DNA of 52,627 nucleotides from NCBI GenBank assembly GCA_021372535.1, contig JAJFUH010000179.1, positions 1-52,627 on the forward strand. Reading direction: 5' to 3'. Positions 33,639 to 42,295 of the stretch are shown here, piece after piece. The first letter of the stretch is position 1. Every line of letters starts with the position of its first letter. A program made the translations under genes and the position numbers. The notes under the pieces were generated by a model. It was not told the origin of the DNA, ran no database searches, and saw nothing but the letters and a program-made list of their open reading frames with translations. This DNA comes from a bacterium (GTDB lineage: Bacteria > Latescibacterota > Latescibacteria > Latescibacterales > Latescibacteraceae).

Positions 33639-35930
33639 ATGCCGAAACAAACACATAAGAGCACTATTAATGATCGCGGTTTTAATGTGAGCATATCAGC
33701 GTTTTTGCTGACCTTCCTCTGCTGTTCCCTTCTGTCGCTGCCTGTACGGGCTGCTGTCACGTACCGTGTTCCGAAAGTCGATTCGACAGTTCATGTCGAC
33801 GGTATACTCGACGATGCCGTCTGGACCAATGCTGTAAAGATCGATGCCAATATCGAAGTGAGGCCGGGCGAGAACATACCAGCTCCGGTGAAGATGGAGG
33901 TTCTGCTTGCATATAACGAGTCACATGTATTCGTCGCGTTCAAGGCCTACGATCCCGATCCATCTCAAATTCGCGCACACATAACCGACCGTGACAATAT
34001 CTGGGACGACGACTGGGTTTTAATACTCTTCGACACATTCAACGACCAGCGGAGATCCTATGATTTTTTCTGCAACCCATATGGCATACAGGCGGATGAA
34101 ATCGAGACGTCCGACGGCGGCGGCGGATCGTGGGACGCGATATGGGATTCCGCAGGCCGTATCACCGATGAAGGCTACATAGTGGAAATGGCCATCCCCT
34201 TCAGGGCCCTTAATTTCCAGCCGGGCGACGAAGACCAGATATGGAGTTTCGACGCAGTTCGCAGCTATCCCAGAACCGTACGCCATCATATCGGTGCGTT
34301 TCCCCGTGACAGGAACAACAACTGTTACCTGTGCCAGGCCGAGAAGCTTACAGGCTTCTCCGGTGTCAAGCCCGGCAGGAATATCGATATTGCAACGACA
34401 TTTTCGACCGGTGGAGCTACCGAACGCGATGAACTGGATGGCGGCGGATACGGCCCCATGAAGGAAACGGACCGTCGGATCGATCCCGGCATTACAGCCC
34501 GCTGGGGTGTGACACCCAACATCAACATCAGTTTTACCGCGAATCCGGACTTTTCTCAGGTGGAAGCGGACGCGGCTCAGATGGACATCAATACGCGCTT
34601 CCCTCTCTACTATTCCGAGAAGCGACCGTTTTTCATCGATAACGTCGATATTTTCAACACAGGCGACAGACTCGTCCACACGCGAACACTTGCCGATCCC
34701 GACTGGGGTCTTCGGCTTACCGGCAAAGAGGGGAAAAACACTTTCGGCCTCTTCACCGTGCGCGACAGCTATACACCCCTGGTATTTTCCGGGACAGACG
34801 GAGCGGACAATACCACCCTGTCGATGCAGAGTACGGGTACGGTACTGCGGTACAAACGCGATGTGGGAAAATCCTCTTATCTGGGTATTCTGGCAACCGA
34901 CCGTGAAAGCGAGGCATATCATAACCGTCTGGGGGGATTCGACGCCAGGTTTAAATTCACACCCAAAAATCAGTTCAACGCACAGTATTTCTGTACAAAC
35001 ACCCGGTATCCCGATGAAACATCCTCGGAATTCGATCAGAAATCAGGTGATTTCGGGGGGTTCCTGTATAATATCGAGCTCGTACGATATACCGATAAAT
35101 ACTCGGTCTATGGGTTGACGAAAGCGATCAGCCCCGGTTTTCGCAGCGATCTCGGATTCATAACACAGACAGGATACCGGTATAACGAAATCGGCTGCCA
35201 GTATATGTGGAGAAACGGCCCCGAACATTGGTATAACTGGCTGAGCATATATACCGGATATGACCTGATGCATGACTGGAACAACAATCCGCTTTTCAGA
35301 AGAGTCATGGGGAATTTCAACTACAACGGTCCTCTCCAGTCCTGGTTCGGCATGGAGGGACGACATGATGATGAACGATACAACAATACCGATTTCAGAA
35401 TGAACTCATTCGATGTATGGGGTGGACTGCGACCGGTCAGCTCGCTGCAACTGAGTTTCAACTGCAGGGCCGGAGATGGAATCGACTACGATAATACACG
35501 CGCGGGCACGGTACTCAACTCCAGCCAGTGGGCTACATTCTATATCGGCCGCCGACTCTCCTTCAATCTCGGAAATACGGTTCAAAAACTCGATGTCCCA
35601 CAGGGCCGTCTTTTCACTGCCAATGTCGGCAATTTCAAGACCATGTATAATTTCACAAGCCGTATGTTTCTCCGTGTCAATCTCCAGTACACCGATTACC
35701 GTCGGAATACCAGTCTTTATAACGACAGCGACGTGGAATCGAGAACCAGAAAACTCGCCAGCCAGATATTGATTGCATATAAAATCAATCCGCAGACCAT
35801 GTTCTTTCTCGGATACTCCGACAATTACAATACGAACAATTTCAGGGACTCGCGCGGCGAACCCGACAACAGCGTTATCCAGACGAACCGGGCGGTGTTC
35901 ACAAAAATCGGCTACTCCCTGCAGATGTGA
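33639..35930 (+). CDS. DUF5916 outer-membrane protein with CBM9-like domain
   Basis: I start at the ATG at 33,639, preceded by AGGAAAGGA; an upstream TTG frame is less likely. The 763-residue product has a signal peptide (FLLTFLCCSLLSLPVRA), a CBM9-like domain of about 190 residues (VDGILDDAVWTNAVKI, ESHVFVAFKAYDPDP, DDDWVLILFDTFND, GYIVEMAIPFRAL), and a long beta-rich region reading like an outer-membrane barrel, with the family block NPDFSQVEADAAQ and YYSEKRPFFI near residues 300-335. The final residues (AVFTKIGYSLQM) end in an aromatic-containing strand as barrels do. DUF5916 proteins are common in FCB bacteria; carbohydrate or metal-complex binding has been suggested but function is not established. 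Confidence 0.88.
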   Translation: MPKQTHKSTINDRGFNVSISAFLLTFLCCSLLSLPVRAAVTYRVPKVDSTVHVDGILDDAVWTNAVKIDANIEVRPGENIPAPVKMEVLLAYNESHVFVAFKAYDPDPSQIRAHITDRDNIWDDDWVLILFDTFNDQRRSYDFFCNPYGIQADEIETSDGGGGSWDAIWDSAGRITDEGYIVEMAIPFRALNFQPGDEDQIWSFDAVRSYPRTVRHHIGAFPRDRNNNCYLCQAEKLTGFSGVKPGRNIDIATTFSTGGATERDELDGGGYGPMKETDRRIDPGITARWGVTPNINISFTANPDFSQVEADAAQMDINTRFPLYYSEKRPFFIDNVDIFNTGDRLVHTRTLADPDWGLRLTGKEGKNTFGLFTVRDSYTPLVFSGTDGADNTTLSMQSTGTVLRYKRDVGKSSYLGILATDRESEAYHNRLGGFDARFKFTPKNQFNAQYFCTNTRYPDETSSEFDQKSGDFGGFLYNIELVRYTDKYSVYGLTKAISPGFRSDLGFITQTGYRYNEIGCQYMWRNGPEHWYNWLSIYTGYDLMHDWNNNPLFRRVMGNFNYNGPLQSWFGMEGRHDDERYNNTDFRMNSFDVWGGLRPVSSLQLSFNCRAGDGIDYDNTRAGTVLNSSQWATFYIGRRLSFNLGNTVQKLDVPQGRLFTANVGNFKTMYNFTSRMFLRVNLQYTDYRRNTSLYNDSDVESRTRKLASQILIAYKINPQTMFFLGYSDNYNTNNFRDSRGEPDNSVIQTNRAVFTKIGYSLQM

Positions 35931-35997
35931 TGATAGATGAGAATCCGGCGAAATCAGAAACGCGATGGACAAAACAAAATACAAAGGAAATAAGACA

Positions 35998-37323
35998 ATG
36001 ATACGGTTCATAAGATTCTCGTTTGTGATGGTGGTTCTGTCAGCATGTATGGTGGCGAATGGATTTACGGAAAGCAAGAGTTTCCAGTACCGGTTGAATG
36101 TGCGGATCGATCCTGCACAGCATCAGGTCAAAGCGGAGGTCTGGATCGACAATCCCCCGGAAACACGTTTCTATCTGCAGCCGGGCTTTACCATACGGCA
36201 GATACTGGCCGAGGGGGTGGAAATTCCTTTCCATAAGGATTCCTCCCCGGATTCGTCGCTGTTAAGGTTTGCAGGCGTTCATTACCGTATCGACACAAAG
36301 AACATCGGTCAGTTGTACATGAGGTATGACGGGGCGATACCGGAAATTATCAACGGAGTCAACATGATTACTCCGGAACTTGTCGAACTGGCATTGTATT
36401 CGGTATGGTATCCGCTTTTCGAGGGAATGCGGAACTTTACCTTCGAGATGAAAATCGATTTGCCCAAAGGATTCCTCACCATAACGAACGGTGTTTTGAA
36501 AAAAGAGCGCACGGCGGAAGACCGTACCATCACCACATGGGAATCCTTCAAACCGGGATTTGACATGGCACTGCTGGCTTCACCGATACTGAAAAAAATC
36601 GGGATCAGGGGACGGGATGCCCGGATAGAAATGTATTACCATGACCTGCCGGAACAATGGGTGAAGGCACATTTGGACAGCCTGGCCGCGGGAATGGATT
36701 ATTTAAACCGCATATACGGTTCTCCCCAGGTAAAGGGAGTATTACGATTCATATATTCTCCCCGAGGAGGATGGGGGTATGCACGGATTCCGATATTCGT
36801 GGTATCCGAGAACTATATCCGGGAAGAAATGAAGAAAGAGTTTGGGGAAGCAAGGGCTTTCCACGGCATGTGTCACGAAATGTCCCATTTCTGGTGGACA
36901 CTGGCGAATACCGGCTCCCCCGACGACTGGATCAATGAAGGACTGGCGGAATTTTCCGCATACCGTCTCTCCGAGAGACGATTCGGCAAGACGTTCGGAG
37001 ACGTTCTCATTCAGGAGTACAGCGAACATGCAGCAAACAGCCAAACTCCCGATTGCATCGCCGAGACCGAAAGCTCCTCTTCCGACCGGTATCGTAACCG
37101 GTATGAAAAAACCACGCTGATGTTCATCGAGGCGCGGGACCGTTTCGGAGAAGCGTCGCTGAACCGCCTGCTGAAGCATCTCCATACCCGGTTCGCCGGG
37201 ACGTACGATGCCACAACCGACCGTTTTCTGGAAGAAGCGGAAAAACAGATGGGAAGCGAAGCACAGGAGTTTTTCCGTGAATACCTTTATCGTACATGGG
37301 AAGTGAAACCTCTCTCCAAATGA
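35998..37323 (+). CDS. Secreted M1-family-like zinc metallopeptidase
   Basis: The ATG at 35,998 follows AAAGGA by about nine bases and opens directly on a signal peptide (IRFIRFSFVMVVLSACMVANG). The active site is HEMSHFWW (HExxH) with the third ligand in NEGLAEF 18 residues on, the gluzincin spacing of M1 aminopeptidases. The N-terminal half is a beta-rich domain resembling the M1 saddle domain. The GAMEN motif of M1 aminopeptidases is not recognisable; GWGYARIPIFVV occupies its place, so exopeptidase activity is uncertain. The product is 441 residues and is probably periplasmic or secreted. It follows the DUF5916 gene by 67 bases and may share its transcript. Confidence 0.83.
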   Translation: MIRFIRFSFVMVVLSACMVANGFTESKSFQYRLNVRIDPAQHQVKAEVWIDNPPETRFYLQPGFTIRQILAEGVEIPFHKDSSPDSSLLRFAGVHYRIDTKNIGQLYMRYDGAIPEIINGVNMITPELVELALYSVWYPLFEGMRNFTFEMKIDLPKGFLTITNGVLKKERTAEDRTITTWESFKPGFDMALLASPILKKIGIRGRDARIEMYYHDLPEQWVKAHLDSLAAGMDYLNRIYGSPQVKGVLRFIYSPRGGWGYARIPIFVVSENYIREEMKKEFGEARAFHGMCHEMSHFWWTLANTGSPDDWINEGLAEFSAYRLSERRFGKTFGDVLIQEYSEHAANSQTPDCIAETESSSSDRYRNRYEKTTLMFIEARDRFGEASLNRLLKHLHTRFAGTYDATTDRFLEEAEKQMGSEAQEFFREYLYRTWEVKPLSK

Positions 37324-37432
37324 CAGGGTTTTCTACTTCCAGTCAGCATCCTCTATACTTCATGGTGTATATGTTTCTTTTCAGTTCATTTCGATGAGAG
37401 CACGATCGGGAACCATGAGTATCACTCCTTAT

Positions 37433-37471
37433 GGGGGAGACATCCGTACAAGTCATTCCGATGTCTCCCCC
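37433..37471. terminator. Perfect 12-bp inverted repeat, probable terminator
   Basis: GGGGGAGACATC (37,433-37,444) and GATGTCTCCCCC (37,460-37,471) form a perfect 12-bp stem with a 15-base loop, about 110 bases after the peptidase gene. The T-tract after it is weak (ACCTTTC), so a pause site or regulator-binding palindrome is also possible. I see no gene elsewhere in 37,324-37,755. Confidence 0.55.
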
Positions 37472-37636
37472 ACCTTTCAGTTGAATCAACAGTACGAATA
37501 CCAATACCGTGGATTTCCGAATGAATCGTGTGTAACTGCGTTCACAGGGAATGTGTAACCCGTTACTCAAATGTACGGCTGTCGTTACCAGAAACGAAAC
37601 GCGGCTGCGACAATGCTATGCCATAATTACTTGTAA

Positions 37637-37642
37637 TATAAT
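37637..37642 (+). promoter_or_regulatory. Candidate -10 box upstream of the export locus
   Basis: A perfect TATAAT occurs 114 bases before the TolC-like start. No good -35 lies at normal distance (TGCTAT at 17 bases), so an activator may be needed if this is used. The evidence is weak. Confidence 0.3.
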
Positions 37643-37755
37643 ATGTTGTGTTCGCATGTCGACAGGCGGTTTTTATTTGGCATACATGTTGCATTTCTTA
37701 TAAAAAAAACGAAAATGAAGTCATAACAGATACATTTTTTTGTGGGAGATACGGT

Positions 37756-39303
37756 ATGAAATGGTTGAGCACATTAAAAATTTACGCACTGTTTTTTCCA
37801 TTTATATTCCTGTTGAATCAGCATCCTGCCGCTGCACAGCAGTCATGGGTATTGACGTATGAAGACGCGATTGCCATCGCGCTCGAAAAGAGTTTTACGG
37901 TCAAATCCTATGAAGCCCGTAAAGAGGCGATGCAGCATTCCTACCAGTATTACAAGGCCGTTTTCAAGCCTCTTGTCGATTTCAGCATATTCGCTCCCTC
38001 CCTGAGCGAGAGCGTATCACCCATCCAGCGCACCGACGGGTTGCCGGTTTACAATTCCAACGGTATTCTGCAGATGGGCGGAACACTCAAGTTCACCTAC
38101 ATGCTTCCTTCGGGCGGGAACTTCGCGCTTACATCCCAGATGTACCGCGAAAACCTGAAGACTGTTCTCGCCCTCAGAGACTACGAGAAAATGAAGACCG
38201 ACCAGGCGTACAGCAGCCTCAGCCTCAGCTTCGATCAGCCGATTTTCACCACCAATACGCTCCGTGAAAATCTCAAAGAGGCCGAATACTACTACGAGAA
38301 ATCCTCGAGCGAGTTCACCCGTCGCCAGCTCGACATCATCTATGATGTCACGAACAGTTTCTATTCACTCTACCGGGCGGTACGCGAGGTCGAGATAGCC
38401 AGCGAAAAACTGAGAAACTCCGAGGAGGCGTATCGAATCGCGAAGTTAAAGGGTGAAAAGGGGAAAATCCCGGAAGGCGATGTGCTCATTGCCGAAATCG
38501 AGATGAGCCAGAACAGGGCCAATCTTTCCGAAGCCGAAAGCGGACGCGAACGGAATGCGGACATGCTCAAGCAGCTCATAGGGCTCAATCAGGAGGACAC
38601 TGTCACCATTGTGACCGACCTCAAGTATAAAACATTCGAAGTCGAACTGAACAAGGCTATCGAGGAAGCCCAGAAAAACAGGCTCGAACTCTATGAATCG
38701 GAGCTCGATGTCAAACTGCAGAACATCGAGATCGACCGCGCCGAACGTGAGCAGGAATTCAAAGGCAGCATTTCGGCCTACTACGATGTGACCGGAGTCA
38801 GCACGACGGGAAGCGGCACGACACGGTCGCTGTTCGAATCGTCGTTCGATAATTTTGTCGACCGTCCCCCCAACCGCGGAATCACGCTGACATTTTCATA
38901 CCCGGTTTTCGACTGGGGACGCGGCGATGCGAAAGTCCGTAAAGCACAGGTAACCCTGAAGGAAAGGCAGCTCAGTCAGGAAAACACGCGTGAAACCATC
39001 GTCCGCGAGGTCAAGGATACGGTACGGAAAGTCAATGAAGCGAAGAGCCGCCTGAGCATCTACGAGAATTATCAGGATGTGGCCAAGCGGAGCTACGATA
39101 TCAGCCGCATGAGGTTCGAGAACGGCGACATTACGAGCCAGGAGCTCGCCCGTGAACAGGAACGGCTCGCCGAAGTACAGCTCAACTATCTCGATGCATT
39201 CATCACATACGAACTCGCGCTGGCGGACCTCAAGCGCCAGACCCTCTGGGATTTTGAAAACAATCGTACATATCTCATCAATAGACAGGAACAGGGGAAA
39301 TAA
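37756..39303 (+). CDS. TolC-like outer-membrane efflux protein
   Basis: I choose the ATG at 37,756 (GGGAGA upstream; signal peptide MKWLSTLKIYALFFPFIFLL ... AAAQ) over a longer frame without signal-peptide logic. The 515-residue protein has the duplicated OEP pattern: TYEDAIAIALEKSFTVKSYEARKEA at the N-terminus and a second repeat with long coiled-coil helices (KLRNSEEAYRIAKLKGEKG, AEIEMSQNRANLSEAESGRE). It ends with a C-terminal helix pair (MRFENGDITSQELAREQERL, LNYLDAFITYELALADLKRQ). It should form the outer-membrane exit duct of a tripartite exporter. The adaptor-like gene begins two bases after its stop, and the ABC genes follow. Confidence 0.92.
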   Translation: MKWLSTLKIYALFFPFIFLLNQHPAAAQQSWVLTYEDAIAIALEKSFTVKSYEARKEAMQHSYQYYKAVFKPLVDFSIFAPSLSESVSPIQRTDGLPVYNSNGILQMGGTLKFTYMLPSGGNFALTSQMYRENLKTVLALRDYEKMKTDQAYSSLSLSFDQPIFTTNTLRENLKEAEYYYEKSSSEFTRRQLDIIYDVTNSFYSLYRAVREVEIASEKLRNSEEAYRIAKLKGEKGKIPEGDVLIAEIEMSQNRANLSEAESGRERNADMLKQLIGLNQEDTVTIVTDLKYKTFEVELNKAIEEAQKNRLELYESELDVKLQNIEIDRAEREQEFKGSISAYYDVTGVSTTGSGTTRSLFESSFDNFVDRPPNRGITLTFSYPVFDWGRGDAKVRKAQVTLKERQLSQENTRETIVREVKDTVRKVNEAKSRLSIYENYQDVAKRSYDISRMRFENGDITSQELAREQERLAEVQLNYLDAFITYELALADLKRQTLWDFENNRTYLINRQEQGK

Positions 39304-39305
39304 GC

Positions 39306-40802
39306 ATGAAAACACGGATCAGAAACGGCGTTTGTATTCTGGTATGGGTATGCTGCATGGTATTTGGTTTTCCGCGCATGTCTGACGGTCAGACCGACCA
39401 GGCATCGCTCCTTCTCGATCTGAAAAAGGCGCGGGCGGCATACGAAATCGCCAAACAGAAATTCGAAAACGATAAAGTGCTTTACGAAAACAAGGCTATC
39501 TCCGAGGATGAGTTCACCAAGTCGAAAAACGAGGTTCTCAGCAGCGAAGTCGATTATCAGAAGCTCATTCTCAGGGTTATCGCGCAGCAGTCGTATGTCA
39601 TCGTGGAAAAAGCGGTCAAATATCAGACGCACACGGGTGAGCGGCGCATACGGCTTTCCCTCCAGAGCACCATGGAGGGCAACCAGGAATATCTTCAGCA
39701 GTTCCAGGAGCACTTCGATGTTTTCACTCCCGAAATGCGGTCGAACAAGATATACAACATCTTTGTATCCCTGCTGAATCTTCAGGACAACACCATTATC
39801 GGGGCGCCGTATGAAAAACGTGTCCCCGTTCTCGAACTGGGCAGTTCGACCACGGTCGATTTCGGCCTCCTCCGCGATGTCGAGAGCCTCAAGGTGAGCC
39901 TCAATTACGGCGGCAGGCACGACGACAAGAACATATACCTCGAAAAGGATGCGAGCGCCAACATCGTCGACATCAACTCAGTCCAGTTCTCACAGGAGGC
40001 GGATATCGGCTCGCAGGCGACGTTCGACCTCAACCTTGAGCGTTTCTCCGACACCGACGATGTGTATTCGCTCATGACGGTCAACCTGCCCCGCCAGGTC
40101 TCCAATGAATTCATCGATTCCGACACGAACGCCCGTCTCTCCCAGATCAAATTCACCCAGGGAGTCAACACGAAAAAGCTCGCGCTCAAGGTCTATCTCC
40201 CCGACCGTGACGACGAGGATGTGGTCATCGACAGGCCGCTCGTCTTCTACGCGCTCGTTTTGTCCCGTGACGAGTACGCCGCGCTGGAAGACAAACGAGG
40301 TACAATTTTCGACCAGAAGGACATCGATGAGATACAGGCGGGCAAGGTGCGCCTTGAACTGATCCCACGCGGTGTCGGCAGGATCGAAGTCCGCGTCCCC
40401 TCGCTTTATCACGAGATCACGGTTGGCGACAGCCTCGATATGGACATAACCGTACGGAACGACGGTACCCGCAGGCTCGACAATATCAAGATAACGACCG
40501 ACAATCCGCTCAACTGGCGCTCATTGATTACACCCGACCTTGTCCGGTCGCTCGATCCCGAAAAGGAAGAAATCGTCCACGTGACCTTTGTCCCGCCCTC
40601 CGATGTCGGTGTGGGGGCGCAGGAGCTGAAAATCAAGACGGAAGCGCTCGCCGACAACCGACGTGTCCAGACGGAGGACAAGACCGTCCGCATCATGGTG
40701 GAAGCGAAAACCCCGATCCTCATGACAGCGCTGCTCATCATGCTGCTCATCGGACTTGTACTCGGAATCGTGATATTCGGAATCAAGATCAGCAGAAGGT
40801 AG
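39306..40802 (+). CDS. Membrane-anchored NEW3-domain protein with adaptor-like alpha-hairpin
   Basis: The 498-residue protein has a signal peptide (CILVWVCCMVFGF). A helical hairpin follows at about 32-100: LLDLKKARAAYEIAKQKFEN, then VLYENKAISEDEFTKSKNEV, closely resembling the hairpin turn of HlyD/RND-type periplasmic adaptors. Next come a beta-rich middle, an immunoglobulin-like NEW3-type domain (about 375-465; YHEITVGDSLDMDITVRNDG, IKITTDNPLNWRS), and one C-terminal membrane segment (ILMTALLIMLLIGLVLGIVIFGI) with KISRR as cytoplasmic tail. This is the reverse of normal adaptors, which anchor at the N-terminus. Placement between TolC and ABC genes supports an adaptor role (inference). The start is two bases after the TolC stop. 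Confidence 0.72.
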   Translation: MKTRIRNGVCILVWVCCMVFGFPRMSDGQTDQASLLLDLKKARAAYEIAKQKFENDKVLYENKAISEDEFTKSKNEVLSSEVDYQKLILRVIAQQSYVIVEKAVKYQTHTGERRIRLSLQSTMEGNQEYLQQFQEHFDVFTPEMRSNKIYNIFVSLLNLQDNTIIGAPYEKRVPVLELGSSTTVDFGLLRDVESLKVSLNYGGRHDDKNIYLEKDASANIVDINSVQFSQEADIGSQATFDLNLERFSDTDDVYSLMTVNLPRQVSNEFIDSDTNARLSQIKFTQGVNTKKLALKVYLPDRDDEDVVIDRPLVFYALVLSRDEYAALEDKRGTIFDQKDIDEIQAGKVRLELIPRGVGRIEVRVPSLYHEITVGDSLDMDITVRNDGTRRLDNIKITTDNPLNWRSLITPDLVRSLDPEKEEIVHVTFVPPSDVGVGAQELKIKTEALADNRRVQTEDKTVRIMVEAKTPILMTALLIMLLIGLVLGIVIFGIKISRR

Positions 40803-40850
40803 AAAGACAGGCAAAAGGCACAAGGCAGAAGGCATAAGGGAAAAGAGACA
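40803..40850. repeat. AAGGCAN heptamer repeat block 1
   Basis: Directly after the TAG stop, AAAGACAGGC leads into tandem 7-base units AAAGGCA, CAAGGCA, GAAGGCA, TAAGGGA. The same lead-in and units follow permeases 2 and 3. It is non-coding low-complexity sequence. Confidence 0.7.
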
Positions 40851-40923
40851 AAGAAAAAAACGATTGCAGTAAGTACAATCCATGATGAACAGCAATTGTG
40901 ACTGTGAAAAGGAAAGCGCCATC

Positions 40924-40998
40924 ATGTTCATGACTCTCTGTTTTAAGGAAATCCGGGAGTCGGTATCTAATCCAACCGTGCAAGGCAGGATACCATGA
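40924..40998 (+). pseudogene. 24-codon ghost of an ABC permease N-terminus
   Basis: An ATG with AAAGGA about nine bases upstream encodes MFMTLCFKEIRESV and ends at a TGA that overlaps the permease 1 ATG (ATGA). The first 13 residues match the start of permease 3 (MFSTLFLKEIRES) at 10 positions, with synonymous differences. Like permease 3 it follows a heptamer block. It looks like the remnant of a duplicated permease gene whose body was lost; it might now serve as a leader peptide coupling translation to permease 1. Confidence 0.6.
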
Positions 40999-42260
40999 TA
41001 AGGCACATAGCTTTGAAGGAAATCCTTAACAACCTCTACAGTTTCAAATTCATAGTTGTGACGCTGCTCATGGTGGTTACGATGATCATGAGCCTGTTCA
41101 TCATGTATAACGACTACCAACTCCGCATGGAAAACTATGAAATACTGAGGCCGTCTTCGAAGGAGCCTGTCGCCATCGTCCCGCCGACGCCGCTTTCGAT
41201 TTTCGTGCGGGGGCTCGACGAGACTATCGGACGGTCGTACCTGGTGCGGTTCGCGGGTCAGATCGAGGTGGGAAGCGGACAGCAGGCGGTCAACATCGTG
41301 TTCAGGCTGTTCACCAGCCCCGACTGGATGTACATCGTGAAAGTCATCATGTCGCTCTGCGCCCTCCTGTTTTCGTTCAACATGGTGAACGGGGAGAAAG
41401 AGGCTAAAACCTTAGGGCTCGTACTGTCGAACAGCATCAGCCGGCCCACGCTCATCATCGGTAAGTGGATTGGCGGCTTCGCGAGTTTCATCGTTCCCTT
41501 CATACTGATTTTTCTCTCCGGCGCACTGGTAATCCTCATCTCTCCCCATGTGCATTTTGCTGGTGAACAGTGGGTGAAGCTGTTGCTGTTTTTTGTCAGC
41601 TCGGTGGTCTATCTGGCGTTCTTTTACTCGCTCGGGCTCTTTCTGTCAAGCGTCACGCACTCACAGGCATCAGCCATCGTTCTTGCGCTCTTTCTCTGGG
41701 CGCTCACTGTTTTTGTCGTCCCCAACCTCGGCAATACACTGGCGCGGCAGTTCGTAAAAATCCAGTCCGTCCAGCAGCTCGAGCTGATCCGAAACCGTAC
41801 CTGGATCAAGGCAGTTTTCGAAGCTATAACGGCACGAAGACGGGGAGACAAATCGGCCAGCTTCGATAATGCAATGAGATCCATCAACAACGAAAACGAC
41901 AAGCTGATCGCAGATTACCGGACCCGTTTCAACACGCTCGTTGCGCTCTCGAAAAACATTACGCGGATATCGCCGGCAGCGGCGTTCACCTATCTTTCCA
42001 CCGATGTTGCGGGTACGGGTATCATCGAGGAGCAGCGGGTTAAAGACGCTGTAATACAATACAAGGACATGGTGTGGAACAAGCCGACCGACTCGGATGG
42101 CAATGTTGTCGGAGATTTTCCTCCGTTCTCCTATCAACGCCGGTCACTGGAAGATATATTGGCAAAGGAGGGATTTGCCAATCTGCTTGTGCTCACCCTG
42201 TTCGCCCTGCTTTCATTCACCGCGGCGTATGTCGTGTTCCTGCGGTACGATGTCCGATAG
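40995..42260 (+). CDS. ABC-2 permease paralogue 1
   Basis: This inner-membrane subunit is of the NosY/DUF3526-like ABC-2 type. Its 421 residues form six segments: TM1 (18-38), a periplasmic loop with PPTPLSIFVRG, TM2 (112-132), a cytoplasmic coupling region GEKEAKTLGLVLSNSISR, TM3-5 (to about 245, ending VVPNLG), a large periplasmic loop containing ISPAAAFTYLSTDVAGTG, and TM6 followed at once by FLRYDVR-stop. N- and C-termini are cytoplasmic in this model. Its ATG overlaps the ghost peptide stop, with AGGA just upstream. It presumably pairs with another permease and the shared ATPase. Confidence 0.85.
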   Translation: MIRHIALKEILNNLYSFKFIVVTLLMVVTMIMSLFIMYNDYQLRMENYEILRPSSKEPVAIVPPTPLSIFVRGLDETIGRSYLVRFAGQIEVGSGQQAVNIVFRLFTSPDWMYIVKVIMSLCALLFSFNMVNGEKEAKTLGLVLSNSISRPTLIIGKWIGGFASFIVPFILIFLSGALVILISPHVHFAGEQWVKLLLFFVSSVVYLAFFYSLGLFLSSVTHSQASAIVLALFLWALTVFVVPNLGNTLARQFVKIQSVQQLELIRNRTWIKAVFEAITARRRGDKSASFDNAMRSINNENDKLIADYRTRFNTLVALSKNITRISPAAAFTYLSTDVAGTGIIEEQRVKDAVIQYKDMVWNKPTDSDGNVVGDFPPFSYQRRSLEDILAKEGFANLLVLTLFALLSFTAAYVVFLRYDVR

Positions 42261-42295
42261 CGTTTGAGTAACAGCCCAATAAGGAGAATGAGACC

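Noticed and set aside
37343-37570. 75-codon minus-strand frame between the peptidase and TolC-like genes
   Set aside because: It runs across the perfect hairpin and lacks a start signal or family resemblance.
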